Assembly: GCA_033398695.1 (NCBI GenBank)
Contig: CM065803.1
Span: 48,785,501-48,849,500 of the forward strand
Reading direction: 5' to 3'
Length of the DNA stretch: 64,000 nucleotides
DNA from: Orobanche coerulescens
Taxonomy: Eukaryota > Streptophyta > Magnoliopsida > Lamiales > Orobanchaceae
How positions within the stretch are numbered: the first letter of the stretch is position 1; each line of letters starts with the position of its first letter. The notes below the pieces were generated by a model, which saw only the letters and a program-made list of their open reading frames with translations, was not told the DNA's origin and searched no databases. Below are positions 23,346 to 32,574 of this stretch, piece after piece. A program made the translations under genes and the position numbers.

Positions 23346-24234
23346 CACTTATATATAAAAAAATGGGCTTTTGTTATTTCTTTTCTTTCTTCAGTTCTGT
23401 CCTCCTTTCTGGAACCCTCGTCCGCCGCTTCCATCGTCAGTCCACTGCTTCCGTCGTCAGTCCAACTTTCGCCGCCCGCCGCCGTCCTTCCTTCATCCGC
23501 CGTGTTCCTGCCGATCCAAGTGGTTTCGCCATCCGCCACCCTCGTCCTCCGCTTCCATCGACATTCGCCGCTTTCATCACCGTTCGCCGCCGACGACGAC
23601 TCGCGTCATCCGGTACTACTATTTTTCTTAATTCGATTTTATGATATTTTACTGGTTTAGGGTTGGTTTAGGAATTGAAATTGATTTTGAGAGGCTATAA
23701 TTCAGTTTAGATTTTACTGTTTTAATTCGGTTTTAGAAATTGAATTGTCATAAAATCAGAAAACTGTTGTGGTTTTACTGTTTTAACTGAAACCGCTGAT
23801 GATTGAATCAGAAATTGAATCGTCCTTCCGCCAAGTGATTTTACTGTTTTAATTCGGTTTAGAGCAGTACCTGATGATAGTGTATGTTAATTCAGAAAAC
23901 TGTTGTGATGACCCGTATGAACTGCTTGTGAATAAGTTTCTTGATGCAGTCGTATTCGTTCTTTGTTTGGTAGCAAATTTTTTTGATGAACAATTATTTG
24001 GTGTTAAAATATTCCTTTTTCATTTATTAATGATACACAAAAAAAAAAACGACAGGAAAATCCCTAACAGTTGTGAGCAGTGTTGCTAATGGAATAAGAA
24101 TTGAGAGGTTATTTCCCAATTCTATTAAAAAGGTCAGAATAATTTGCAATTTGAATTCATGTACTGCTTTGAATTGGAATTGAAAGAAATTTCAATTTGA
24201 TTTTGGAATTGGTTTGGGGTTTGATTTGTATAGT

Positions 24235-24770
24235 TAGGGCTGTCAAAAAAATCCGAAAAATCCGATATCCGTCCGAAATATCTGTATTCGTATCCGAAAA
24301 AAGTGGATATTATCTGTATCCAAAAAAACCCGGATACGAATATTATCCGTATCCGAAGATTCCGGATACGGATATGGATATAAGCGCATCCGTATCCGAA
24401 AATATCCGTATCCGAAATTAATTATATATAATATATATTTTTAGTATAATTTTAATATATAATTATAAAATATAAGCATGATACTCTCAATAATACTTTG
24501 TCACATGTCTTCATTCTTTATTTTTCAATATTAAAATATAAGCACGCAGTATAAGTTATCTTTACTTATTAGTTATTTCCCTTTCTAACACAACAATCAG
24601 GTCAGCTAGCCCAAGTGGTATTGGCAGGTAAGGAGAAGGAGCTCCACCAGGGTTCAAATCCCACCTACTGCATTTAAATTTTTGAAGATTAAAAAAAATG
24701 GCGGATACGGATATTATCCGGATACGGATATGGCCATATCCGGCTCCGTATTATCCGTTTGACAGCCCTA
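24235..24770. mobile_element. hAT-type MITE with 8-bp target duplication
   Basis: Terminal inverted repeats TAGGGCTGTCAAA and TTTGACAGCCCTA bound 536 bp. Both sides carry the same 8-bp direct repeat, TGTATAGT (24227-24234 and 24771-24778), the target length made by hAT transposases. The interior is built of GGATACGGATAT-like words in both orientations and encodes nothing. It sits in a probable intron of the CACTA-type gene. Confidence 0.92.
24601..24672 (+). mobile_element. tRNA-derived SINE-like segment inside the hAT MITE
   Basis: TAGCCCAAGTGG (24607-24618) fits a Pol III A box and GGTTCAAATCC (24651-24661) a B box, 33 bases apart, as in the tRNA-related heads of plant SINEs. No cloverleaf or acceptor stem is evident, so this is not a tRNA gene. 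It may be part of the MITE or a later insertion; no target duplication was identified. Confidence 0.5.
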
Positions 24771-24902
24771 TGTATAGTTCAAAAATATTCAACTGGATGT
24801 TAATATGTACTGCTTTGAATTCGTATACTGCCTTGAATTCGTGTACTGCTTTGAATTTGATTTGTTTAGTTAATGTGATAGTTTTTGATTTGTACAGGTT
24901 AA

Positions 24903-26877
24903 ATGGATAAAATTAAGAGACTAGCGGGTATTAAGAAAAAGTTGAAGACTCCGGAGTCGGGGGAGAGTTTCGAAGCTTTCAATCGTACGGATCCTGTGGG
25001 TAAGTATTTGGATGAGACTAACCCTCGCATACATGGGCTAGTAGAGAGTAGTGGACTGGAGTTTAAGGATGGAAACTTGCTTCTGGCGAATGGCGCCACA
25101 ATTGCGAGGCGCTTATCGTATCAGACTCCGAGATCGAGGACGACCCCCACTACTGTCGAGACGACCCAACCTCGTATGCCTCCTATACACCACATTCCCT
25201 CCCCTCCTCCTACATCTGGGAGCGGCCGAGCTACACCGAGCACATCATCTGAGGTGCCTTTCGGTCCGCCGTCGACTCTATTTATGCTCTCTATGGTACC
25301 GTCGATTCCATGGATCGATGAGAATGGAGTCCGTCGACCATATTGCTTGGTTAACCCAATGGAGGCGTATGTCTTCCAAGTGTGGCCTAAGAAAATGATT
25401 TGCCGTACATGTCGGATATCTAAGACGAAGTTGTACGTGGAGCTTGTGGATCTTGTAGAAGAGAATGAGGAGGGTCGTACCGAAGCCGAACCGAAAAAGA
25501 AGAAGAAGACTCATGGCCCATCGAAGGGTCTAGCACTTAATGCTTATGTTAAAAAAATGGTCGTCACAAGATAGCAGTAGATGAAAAGTATCGACGACCC
25601 ATTTTGGCTTCTCATGCTTGTACGGCATATTGTCGTAATGCTGGGTTTGTCATATGCGATAGGGTTCCGGTACTGTGGGCTGAGTGGAAGGATGTGCCAC
25701 AATGTTTGAAGGATGCATTGAACAATGCTATGTTGGTAAGTTTACATCTGAATTCTGAAAGGTGATTTTTGTATTTAAATTCGGAAAAAGTTTAGTACTC
25801 CCTCCGTCCCAGCTAACATGAACATTTTGACTTTATATGGTCAATAATTTCTAAGTTTGACTAAGAATTAATCTAAAAATATAATGGTAAAATATTTAAC
25901 AAAATTATATTATGAAACTTCACCATCTAAAGTTTCATAATATAATTTTGTTAAATATTTTACCATTATAGTTTGAGATTAATTTATAGTCAAACTTGAA
26001 AATTATTGACCATATAAAGTCAAAATGCTCATGTTAGCTGGGACGGATGGAGTAATATATATTATATGCTAATTTTAGGTTTGGTTTGATGTTCCTTCTT
26101 TCCTACTACATACTTGGTGTGATGAGGTGCAAACAATCAAGTAAGTAATTTTCACAATACGTAGTTGAGTAATTACTCGAGAAATTTTTGCATCATTTTA
26201 GTTAATGTTTAAAATGTGTATTTGTCAAATGTTTTAATAATTTATTTATTAATATAAAATAATTTATAATATAAAATTCACAACTTGCAAACATATAAGG
26301 TAATTTGATTGATAATTTTAAACATGGTAAACATTCTGATTTACTTGTAATTATGAGTATAATAACATACACTTTTAGAATTACATAAAATATTATAATA
26401 TTAATATTACATAAAAATAATAAAACTAACACATTAACATTAACATTATATAATCATACACAAACACAAATATAACATGACTTTTAACATTATCACTAAA
26501 CTTAAATATTAACATTCAACTACATAATAACAACTGTACAGACACAACAGATTATTTATGAAAACATAATAAACAAATACCATCATTAATAAGAATAAAA
26601 CAATAACACAAAATCGCAATAAATATATTATATAAATATCATAATACATATTAAAATATAAATATTAATGTATTTAAACATATTGAACTGGTGATAATAT
26701 TTGTTTGAGGTACAATTTAATTATGAGTTTTATGTTTGACTATATCATTTATAAATATTTATTATAGGTACAAATCTTGGAAGAATGAGCTACACATGTT
26801 TTGGTCGGCTTGGGGTAATTCCCGCGAGGCTACTCCCGAGTAGTTCAAGTATCCGGAGTACGAGTGGAGGTGGCTAT
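24903..26877 (+). pseudogene. Spliced Ptta/En-Spm-type transposon gene, disrupted
   Basis: Opens MDKIKRLAGIKKKLKTPESG with a Pro/Thr/Ser-rich middle (PIHHIPSPPPTSGSG), an acidic then Lys-rich patch, and a conserved tail (WKDVPQCLKDAL, WKNELHMFWSAWG) resembling the plant transposase Ptta/En-Spm family. Exon 1 ends at 25735 (GTAAGT); exon 2 is 26080-26140; exon 3 starts at 26768. Splice junctions keep the frame. A run of seven A at 25551-25557, where eight would keep the conserved frame, causes a frameshift. A TAG lies at 26841, and the LTR element at 26878 cuts the rest. The function is inferred from domain resemblance only. Confidence 0.6.
25798..26053. mobile_element. Stowaway MITE (Tc1/mariner type)
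   Basis: Begins CTCCCTCCGTCCC and ends GGGACGGATGGAG, flanked on both sides by TA (25796-25797 and 26054-26055). The 256-bp element is an almost continuous inverted repeat of about 125 bp per arm, able to fold into a long hairpin. It lies inside the first marked intron of the CACTA-type gene, so it could be transcribed as a hairpin if that gene ever was. Confidence 0.95.
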
Positions 26878-27029
26878 TGTAATACCCAGATAATTATTGT
26901 GTATTTTACCTGTATTCGAAGCTTTTAGCATTTGATCATGTGGTATTAATAATCGAAGTGTGATTTTTCTTATTCGTATTCCTACGTTCTTGAGTTTCCA
27001 ATACATGCATGCATGCATCTGCACGTCAT

Positions 27030-27440
27030 AACATACGCTAGCTTTTGAGCATAACGTTCGTTAAGAGCTACAGATAACGTACGTTATAGTCTAAGCATAG
27101 CGTACGTAAGCAGCAGTCAAAGGCAGATCAGATAAGGTCGGCGTGTGGAGCCAGGAGGAGATATGTCAGATTTTCCCCGCGTGAACCTGGACGACTTTTT
27201 AATAAAGCAGGTCAACGAGGCTTAATGTACGTTAGATATGGATGATAACGTGCGCTATGTTCATACGATTACGTACGTAAAGGTTTTGGATAGCGTACGT
27301 AAGAGAAGACGAGAAACGAGATGGTGAGCTACTGTCGGACGTTAACGTACACAAAGGATGTCAAATAGCGTACGTTAAGACTGTAACGTATGTAAGGCTT
27401 TAAGGATAATGTACGTAATGTTCAGAACTTTATAAATAGG
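27030..27440 (+). promoter_or_regulatory. LTR promoter: ACGTACGT-type palindromes then TATA
   Basis: Around ten dyads with ACGTACGT, ACGTTCGT or decayed ACGTGCG/ACGTATG cores are scattered over about 380 bp, alternately preceded by ATA, TTA or AGC. The TATA box TATAAATAGG at 27431-27440 follows at once. Same arrangement as the tandem element's LTR but on the other strand. Confidence 0.75.
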
Positions 27441-28444
27441 ATACCACCTCATTTCATTTCTCAGTTTTCACTTCGCCCTATACCTAATTTCCGAGACTTA
27501 GAGAGTTACCCTCTCAACCTAAACCCTTCATATCAGCCTCTAAACATAATCATTGAAGGCAAGGAGCTTTGGGGATTTGTGTTCAAGCATTCGACGTTGA
27601 GTTCATCAAGTGTTTTCATCATTTTCTTCTGTATAAGGTATGTGAGGATTCACCAATCTAGATTTCGTGTTCTAGTTGTCGAATATGAACATGCTACTAA
27701 AGTTGTTGAGTTTGTTACGAAAATTTTCAAGTTTATTATGAACAATATGATCGAACAACGCGTATAAGGGAACTAGATGGATTGAACTTAGGATTTATTC
27801 CTTGCATAAAAAGATGATGATCATGTTGAACCTAGTATCGAGTTTTAGGTGATGATTATGGTGTTTTTCAAGCTCATTCTGAAATCATGTTGTGTTGGAT
27901 TGATTGATGGGTATGGTTAGGATCCTTGTAGTAAGAACTATCATGAGGTATAATTGAAGAATTCAATCTAAAGATGTGTTGTGACTTGATTGAAACATTA
28001 TGAGATGATTGTTCGGATAAGTATTGTAGTGATGATTCAACCGGTATGGTTTGGGGCAGATTAGTGTGTTTATCATAATCAGATAGATTATGACTTTTCA
28101 TGTTCGTTTGATGTTTAGAAGCGACTATCCGGAACCGTTAGTTATATTGGTGTTATTGTATAATTAAGGTTGGGATATTGGTAATTGATCAAGTGAGAAT
28201 TCTTCGAGCGGGTTGAAGGTTATTCGAAGTATCGATCCTTGTCGTCTTTTCTGAGGCAAGTATCCGAATTTGATTTTGGTTTAATATTGATGATTTTGAT
28301 CATGCATATTGTCATTTATGTTGTTGAACATGAGATCATCCTAATTGATTTGTCATGATGTCGTCCATGCTATTGATTCATAAGTTGTTCATGTTGATGA
28401 AAATATTGATTGCATATGTGTATGCATAGTTGTATTATATATGT

Positions 28445-28685
28445 TGTATTGATCCGATGGGATCATGTGATCTATGCTAAAGGCGCTGGATCAGTTGTCC
28501 ACCTCATGTTGGTCCGACGAGATCATCTTGGGATCTATGCTGAGGGTGCTGGATCGTTGGATGGGTTTTCCACCTCATGTTGGTCCAATGGGATCATCTT
28601 TGGATCTATGCTGAGGGCGCTGGATCATTGGATTACCTTGTGTTGTGCTAATGGAATCACGTGGATTCGCATCGTAAGATTCCGG
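28445..28685 (+). repeat. Direct repeats downstream of TATA in the LTR
   Basis: Three imperfect units of about 70-80 bp, each with a GATCC/GGTCC-GATGGGATCAT part and a CTATGCTGAGGGCGCTGGAT part. The same modules appear in reverse complement in the LTR at 36009-36325. Confidence 0.75.
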
Positions 28686-29123
28686 TAGAGGAAGTCCGTG
28701 TTTTGTGTTTTTGCTATGCATTGTTGTTGCATATGTGATTTTTATAATTTTGGTACTTGTACTAGCATCGTTTTGCTAACCCCTACGGTGGTGGACATTT
28801 GTTTAATGTTCAGGTAGCCGAGGAGCGGGGAAGCAACCACAGTGTCGGCATGATGATGAAGGGGAATAGTGATGTTATCCGTCTGAATTGTTTTGCTATT
28901 CTGGTTTTGTGTTAAGTACTCGAATACGTGTGTTCTTTATTGTGATTTGAGAATTTTGTAATAAACGGGTTTTTTTGATTATTAAACCGGTTACTAAATT
29001 ACACAGCTATTAGTGGTATTATTCGTATTATTCAGTATTGCTTTTAATTTAGCCTTCTAAATTTTTATATAAAGGGTTTACGGCGTTGTAATTATTCCGA
29101 ATATCTCGGGGTGTTACAGAATA

Positions 29124-29135
29124 TGGTATCAGAGC
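29124..29135 (+). other. Primer-binding site (initiator tRNA-Met)
   Basis: TGGTATCAGAGC is a perfect match, five bases after the LTR end at 29118. It is the point where chromovirus LTR and Cassandra internal sequence meet. A second, decayed PBS lies at about 29477. Confidence 0.9.
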
Positions 29136-29302
29136 CACTTTTCCATGTAGTGCGTGTGTGCCGACGAGGACGTCGGGTCCCTTGAGGAAGGGGTGGATTG
29201 TGATATTCCACATCAGTTAGCGGAGAGGGGGCGAAGTGCCTTATATGTGCATGCCCGCTTCCAAATATTATGAGGCCTTTTGGGAGCCCAGTGGCTTCGG
29301 GG

Positions 29303-29380
29303 AGATGAGAACTCCGAAGTTAAGCGTGCTCACGCGAAAGTAGAACCAGGATGGGTGACCTCCTGGGAAGTTGCTCGCGG
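29303..29380 (+). other. 5S-rRNA-like domain of the Cassandra LTR
   Basis: GAACTCCGAAGTTAAGCGTG and GGATGGGTGACCTCCTGGGA are the box A-side and box C-side sequences of plant 5S rRNA, with the intermediate element region between them (AAAGTAGAACC). In Cassandra this domain carries the internal Pol III promoter. The 5' part of a true 5S gene and a T-run terminator directly after it are lacking, so it is not a 5S gene. Confidence 0.88.
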
Positions 29381-29473
29381 GCTCCCAGAAACAAAACTGT
29401 GAGGGCCAGCTCAGAGGAGAGTGCCCAGAGCGGACAATATCATGCTACAACGGAGCGGTCTTGGGATGTGACA

Positions 29474-29710
29474 ATTTGGCATCGTAGCTAAGATTTATGG
29501 ATATCTTGGCAGTTGGGTTTAGTTGGGTCTGTTTATGTCGTTTGATTTGTCGGCCGCTCATGACATCACTGTACAGCCAGCGTCATCATGTGGATCGTGG
29601 TTGTAAGTTTCCTAATCTAGATAGTATCATTTTAATTTTTGCGTATTTTGTGGATATTGACAAAATTTTAGGACATTTTGCTCTGGGTATCGATTATTTG
29701 TATTTAAAGT
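29474..29710 (+). other. Chromovirus leader resuming after Cassandra, with decayed second PBS
   Basis: After the Cassandra LTR end, ATTTGGCATCGTAGCTAAGA resembles a mutated PBS (TGGTATCAGAGC type). It is followed by leader sequence (ATTTATGGATATCTTGG) that parallels the leader after the PBS of the element at 38716 (GTTTATGGATACCTAGG). No coding. Confidence 0.7.
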
Positions 29711-30496
29711 ATGTAGAGAGGAGGACGTAGACGCGGACGTGGCAATGCTAGACAGGAAGATTCATCGTCCGTCCCGGATTCATTGTCTAATCAAGCTGAT
29801 TTCAGTTATGGCGAACAACAGGAATCAGTTAATAATGACCGAGCACGAACTGAGGAGGTAGATGCAAATCCTAACATGCCTGAAGTGCTCCAGCAAGTGG
29901 TCACTCAGATGACCCAATTTGCTCAAGTGGTTGACCGCATGCAAATGACGATGTGCCAACAACGTGACGAAGTAAATCAAGGGGACAAGTGGCTTTCAGA
30001 AGTGGTCAAATTACACCCACCAAAATTTGACGGTTCTTTAGAGATGCCTACATGGGACCACTAGCTGAAAGAACTAGAGAAGTTATTTGCGGGAATTAAT
30101 TGTCCCAATGACCGAAAAGTTCCGATCGCTTAGTATTTTCTGACTGGGGAAGCTTTTGACTGGTGGGAAGCCATTCGACCGAAGGATCATAATGCTGACT
30201 GGACAGAATTCAAATTAATGATGAAAGCACAATATTGTCCTCGTCCAGTTAGAGAGGCTAGAGTCCGAGAGTTTTTCTCACCACAAGATCTGGAGGCATC
30301 TGTGACATATATGATTAAAACTTTTAATCACGAGGTGACTTTTGTGCGACATCTGGTCAGAATTGAGGCAGAAAAGATTTTTCACTTCGACATGAGGATG
30401 AAGTCAGAGATTCAATGATATTTGTCGGGATTCGAATGTACTACTCTCCGACAGTATCAGGATAAAGCCCTAGCTTATGAGATGAAAGAGACAGAA
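29711..30496 (+). pseudogene. gag: Gag N-terminal part, Cassandra-bearing chromovirus
   Basis: The ATG at 29711 is followed at once by TAG (29714), then an Arg/Gly-rich start (RGGRRRGRGNARQ). The retrotransposon gag domain follows: KLHPPKFDGSLEMPTW, LEKLFAGINCPNDRKVPIA, DWWEAIRPKDHNADWTEFK, FFSPQDLEASV and YLSGFECTTLRQYQDKALAY. Further stops: TAG 30062, TAG 30131 (a CAG codon in relatives) and TGA 30416. The frame is interrupted at 30496 by a solo LTR and resumes at 32364. Confidence 0.88.
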
Positions 30497-32358
30497 TGTA
30501 ACACCCTCAAGATATTCGAGGTATATTACAGCGCCGTGAATCCCTATATGGGACCCACCAGGCTGAACAACATCATACTCATCGACTCACATAAACGACA
30601 AAACAACACCATGTCATAAAGACGCAAAACAGAATAATCCACCCGGTTCAACCGGTCAAACATAACATCATCAATCAATACAAACATATAGGCAACAATA
30701 CAATCCGGACGAACAAGAACTCTTAAGTACTCGGGTACAACTATTAGTTCAAAAGCCACAAAAGATGAAAAGACAAAAAGACATTAAGACGTCACTTATG
30801 CACAATCATCACGCATGGCCATCATCCGTATCGTCTGGCCCCGCTCGTCCCGATGAACCTGACCTGAAATTCATAAAACGAATTTCCCCAAAACGGGTCC
30901 CCAGAGGGGTTAGCAATTACGCTAGTACAAGTAACCAGATGAACAACTTACATCTTACACATATAGTGAATGCATGCAATAAAAAAAACCGTTCGAAAAC
31001 ACTCATTTCCGGAAATGCCAATATCAAATCACATTTGTAAAATTTCACCACAATTAACCGTCGATCCACGTCTCTGTGGACCCCTACCGAGACCCCGTCG
31101 GATCTAACCCGTAGTGGTTAAAAGCAAGCTCGTCGATCCACGTCTCTTGTGGACCCCTACCGAGACCCCGTCGGATCTAACCCGTAGTGAGCATACGCAC
31201 ACACACACCATTTCTCATACAATACTACTATGTCAAGATTGTAAGTTCATAAGGATACTTGCCTCGATTAAATAGACGATGACACGAACGGAACAGAAGA
31301 GTTGAACACGACCGGCGGAAATGAACCTAAAGATTCGAATAACACAATCACAACCAACTCTAGACGATTACGGAAATGGAATACACCCGGAAACCTGCCT
31401 ACGATTCATGTATATTCGTACCAAAAATAACAACGAGGGCGGACCACAACCAAACCCTCTCGATTCCGTAAAAACCGCAAAATATCCATGAATCCGTAGG
31501 AAAACTAAAGATACTAACACTATTAATCGTATTCATCATGAATCCATCAACAAAACGGAACGAATCAGAAGTAAAACCCAAAACCCCCAAATTAATCGAA
31601 AATAGGGTTCTAGAAATATTACCTTTGAAGATTCAAGTACTAAGATCCGTAGAACACGCGTTAGATTGATTATCCGAGCCTCACAACCGAAGGGAAATGA
31701 TGAAAATCGACCCCCGTATGAAGAATGCTTGAGAAGTTCTCCCCTCCTAGGTCTCTCTCTCTCGCGCGCAGGTGAAATGAAGGAGAAGACGGCCGATCTC
31801 GTCTAATAAGGACGAGATTGCACAGTTGACCGCTTTGTGTGCCGCGGCACAGCCGAAGTGTGCCGCGGCACAGGCCAAAAATTTACTCCTGTGTTTCGGC
31901 AAGGTGCCGCAAGCACGGCAGCCGCGGCACCCGGCTGATTGGGTTTTGGTCGCAGAAGACACACGAGTGTGCCGCGGCACGACAGTGTGCCGCGGCACTG
32001 CCTCGGCACCGTGCCGTGGCACCGGATGGGTGTGCCGCGCACACGCATGCTTTGTTCGACCAACAACTGAAGGAATTTGTGTGCACATCTTGTGCCGCGG
32101 CCCACACCCCCTATTGGGTTCCAAAATGATAAAAATGATCCGGAAAGAGAATAAAACGATAGGAATCAATATTTGGGAACCAACAACACGAAATGGATCC
32201 ACGGCAACCCCGAAACGGCGGTTCCGCACAACAATAACGAGAATACAGTTCAACAGTTTGACAGCAAGGACACGCTGAAAAGTACACGAGGGTCACTACG
32301 ATCGAGAAATACACCAAAAACGAAAATACAAGGGAAAGAAAAAAATACGGATATTACA
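30497..32358 (-). repeat. Solo LTR inside gag, target duplication CAGAA
   Basis: Begins TGTAACACCCTC and ends GATATTACA; 1862 bp. Identical 5-bp repeats CAGAA flank it (30492-30496 and 32359-32363), and removing the LTR with one copy rejoins gag in frame. No PBS or PPT adjoins it, so it is a true solo LTR left by LTR-LTR recombination. Minus orientation is inferred from its ends and from relatives. Internal repeats: two units of about 66 bp at 31059-31187 and the palindrome cluster at 31836-32105. Confidence 0.95.
31836..32105 (-). promoter_or_regulatory. GTGCCGCGGCAC palindrome cluster in the solo LTR
   Basis: At least five near-perfect copies of (T)GTGCCGCGGCAC(A) lie at about 31837, 31859, 31968, 31987 and 32091. 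Partial copies (GCCGCGGCACC, GTGCCGTGGCAC, GTGCCGCGCACAC) lie between. The position matches the promoter clusters of the other minus-strand LTRs, but no convincing TATA box is left next to it (closest TTATTAGA near 31802). Confidence 0.72.
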
Positions 32359-32363
32359 CAGAA

Positions 32364-32574
32364 GTGGAAAAATTTGCGGAATTGAAGAAGCATAGAGTGT
32401 CTGGCAACTTTACTGAGAGCAAGAGTGGTGGGGCCCGCAAAGGCCAGTCCTCATTCCATTCATCCAAGAGGACTCTGTACCCTTTCCGAGGCGGAAAGAA
32501 GTTCAAAACGGCATCGACAGTTACAGATACAGCGAAAAAGTGTTATAACTGTGGACGACCAGGGCATGTTCGGT
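32364..32574 (+). pseudogene. gag: Gag C-terminal part with truncated CCHC knuckle
   Basis: Continues the gag frame after the solo LTR: VEKFAELKKHRVSGNFTESK, a Lys/Gly/Ser-rich stretch, then KKCYNCGRPGHVR. The fourth knuckle cysteine is missing because the sequence changes to unrelated DNA at about 32571-32574. Confidence 0.85.

Larger units (their letters stand above)
23346..24902 (+). other. Probable leader and intron of the CACTA-type gene
   Basis: A TATATAAAAAAATGG stretch (23351-23365) follows the subterminal repeats and precedes a C/T-rich segment (23400-23620) resembling an untranslated first exon. AT-rich DNA up to the ATG at 24903 looks like an intron. The small open frames in the C/T-rich part are Pro/Ser/Arg compositional readings and are not called as genes. 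The segment hosts the hAT MITE at 24235-24770. Confidence 0.45.
26878..29118 (+). repeat. 5' LTR of the Cassandra-bearing chromovirus
   Basis: Begins TGTAATACCC and ends GGGGTGTTACA directly before GAATA-TGGTATCAGAGCC. Length 2241 bp. The palindrome cluster (27030-27424) and TATA box (27431) lie in the first quarter. Direct repeats of about 75 bp around CTATGCTGAGGGCGCTGGAT occur at 28445-28685. No coding. Confidence 0.92.
29119..29473 (+). mobile_element. Cassandra TRIM unit (internal domain plus one LTR)
   Basis: 29119-29198 matches Cassandra internal layout: PBS TGGTATCAGAGCC, then GTGCCGACGAGGACGTCGG and a purine-rich GAGGAAGGGGTGGAT. 29199-29473 is a 275-bp Cassandra LTR (TGTGATATTCCACATC ... 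TGGGATGTGACA) with the GAGGCCTTTTGGGAGCC segment and a 5S-like domain. Cassandra is a small non-coding retrotransposon found across vascular plants. Its own 5' LTR is absent: the chromovirus LTR takes that place. Confidence 0.88.
26878..32574 (+). mobile_element. Chromovirus with Cassandra unit at its PBS and solo LTR in gag (3' truncated)
   Basis: A plus-strand element inserted into exon 3 of the CACTA-type gene (candidate left target repeat GCTAT at 26873-26877). Order: 5' LTR, PBS, Cassandra internal and LTR, degenerate PBS and leader, gag. Gag is interrupted by a solo LTR and stops near 32574 within the CCHC knuckle, where unrelated non-coding DNA begins. Protease, pol and 3' LTR are missing. 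Confidence 0.82.

Noticed and set aside
23363..23644. Small Pro/Ser/Arg-rich protein genes
   Set aside because: Two overlapping frames of a C/T-rich tract, best explained as an untranslated leader of the CACTA-type gene.
24601..24672. tRNA gene
   Set aside because: A and B box words are present but no acceptor stem, anticodon arm or cloverleaf can be drawn; SINE-like instead.
29303..29380. 5S rRNA gene
   Set aside because: Only the 3' two thirds is 5S-like and it is embedded in Cassandra LTR sequence with its characteristic flanks; no 5S 5' end and no immediate T-run terminator.
31826..32278. Open frames on both strands through the solo LTR (up to 168 codons)
   Set aside because: They are by-products of the GC-rich GTGCCGCGGCAC repeats, overlap each other in several frames and have low-complexity Cys/Arg/Ala content.
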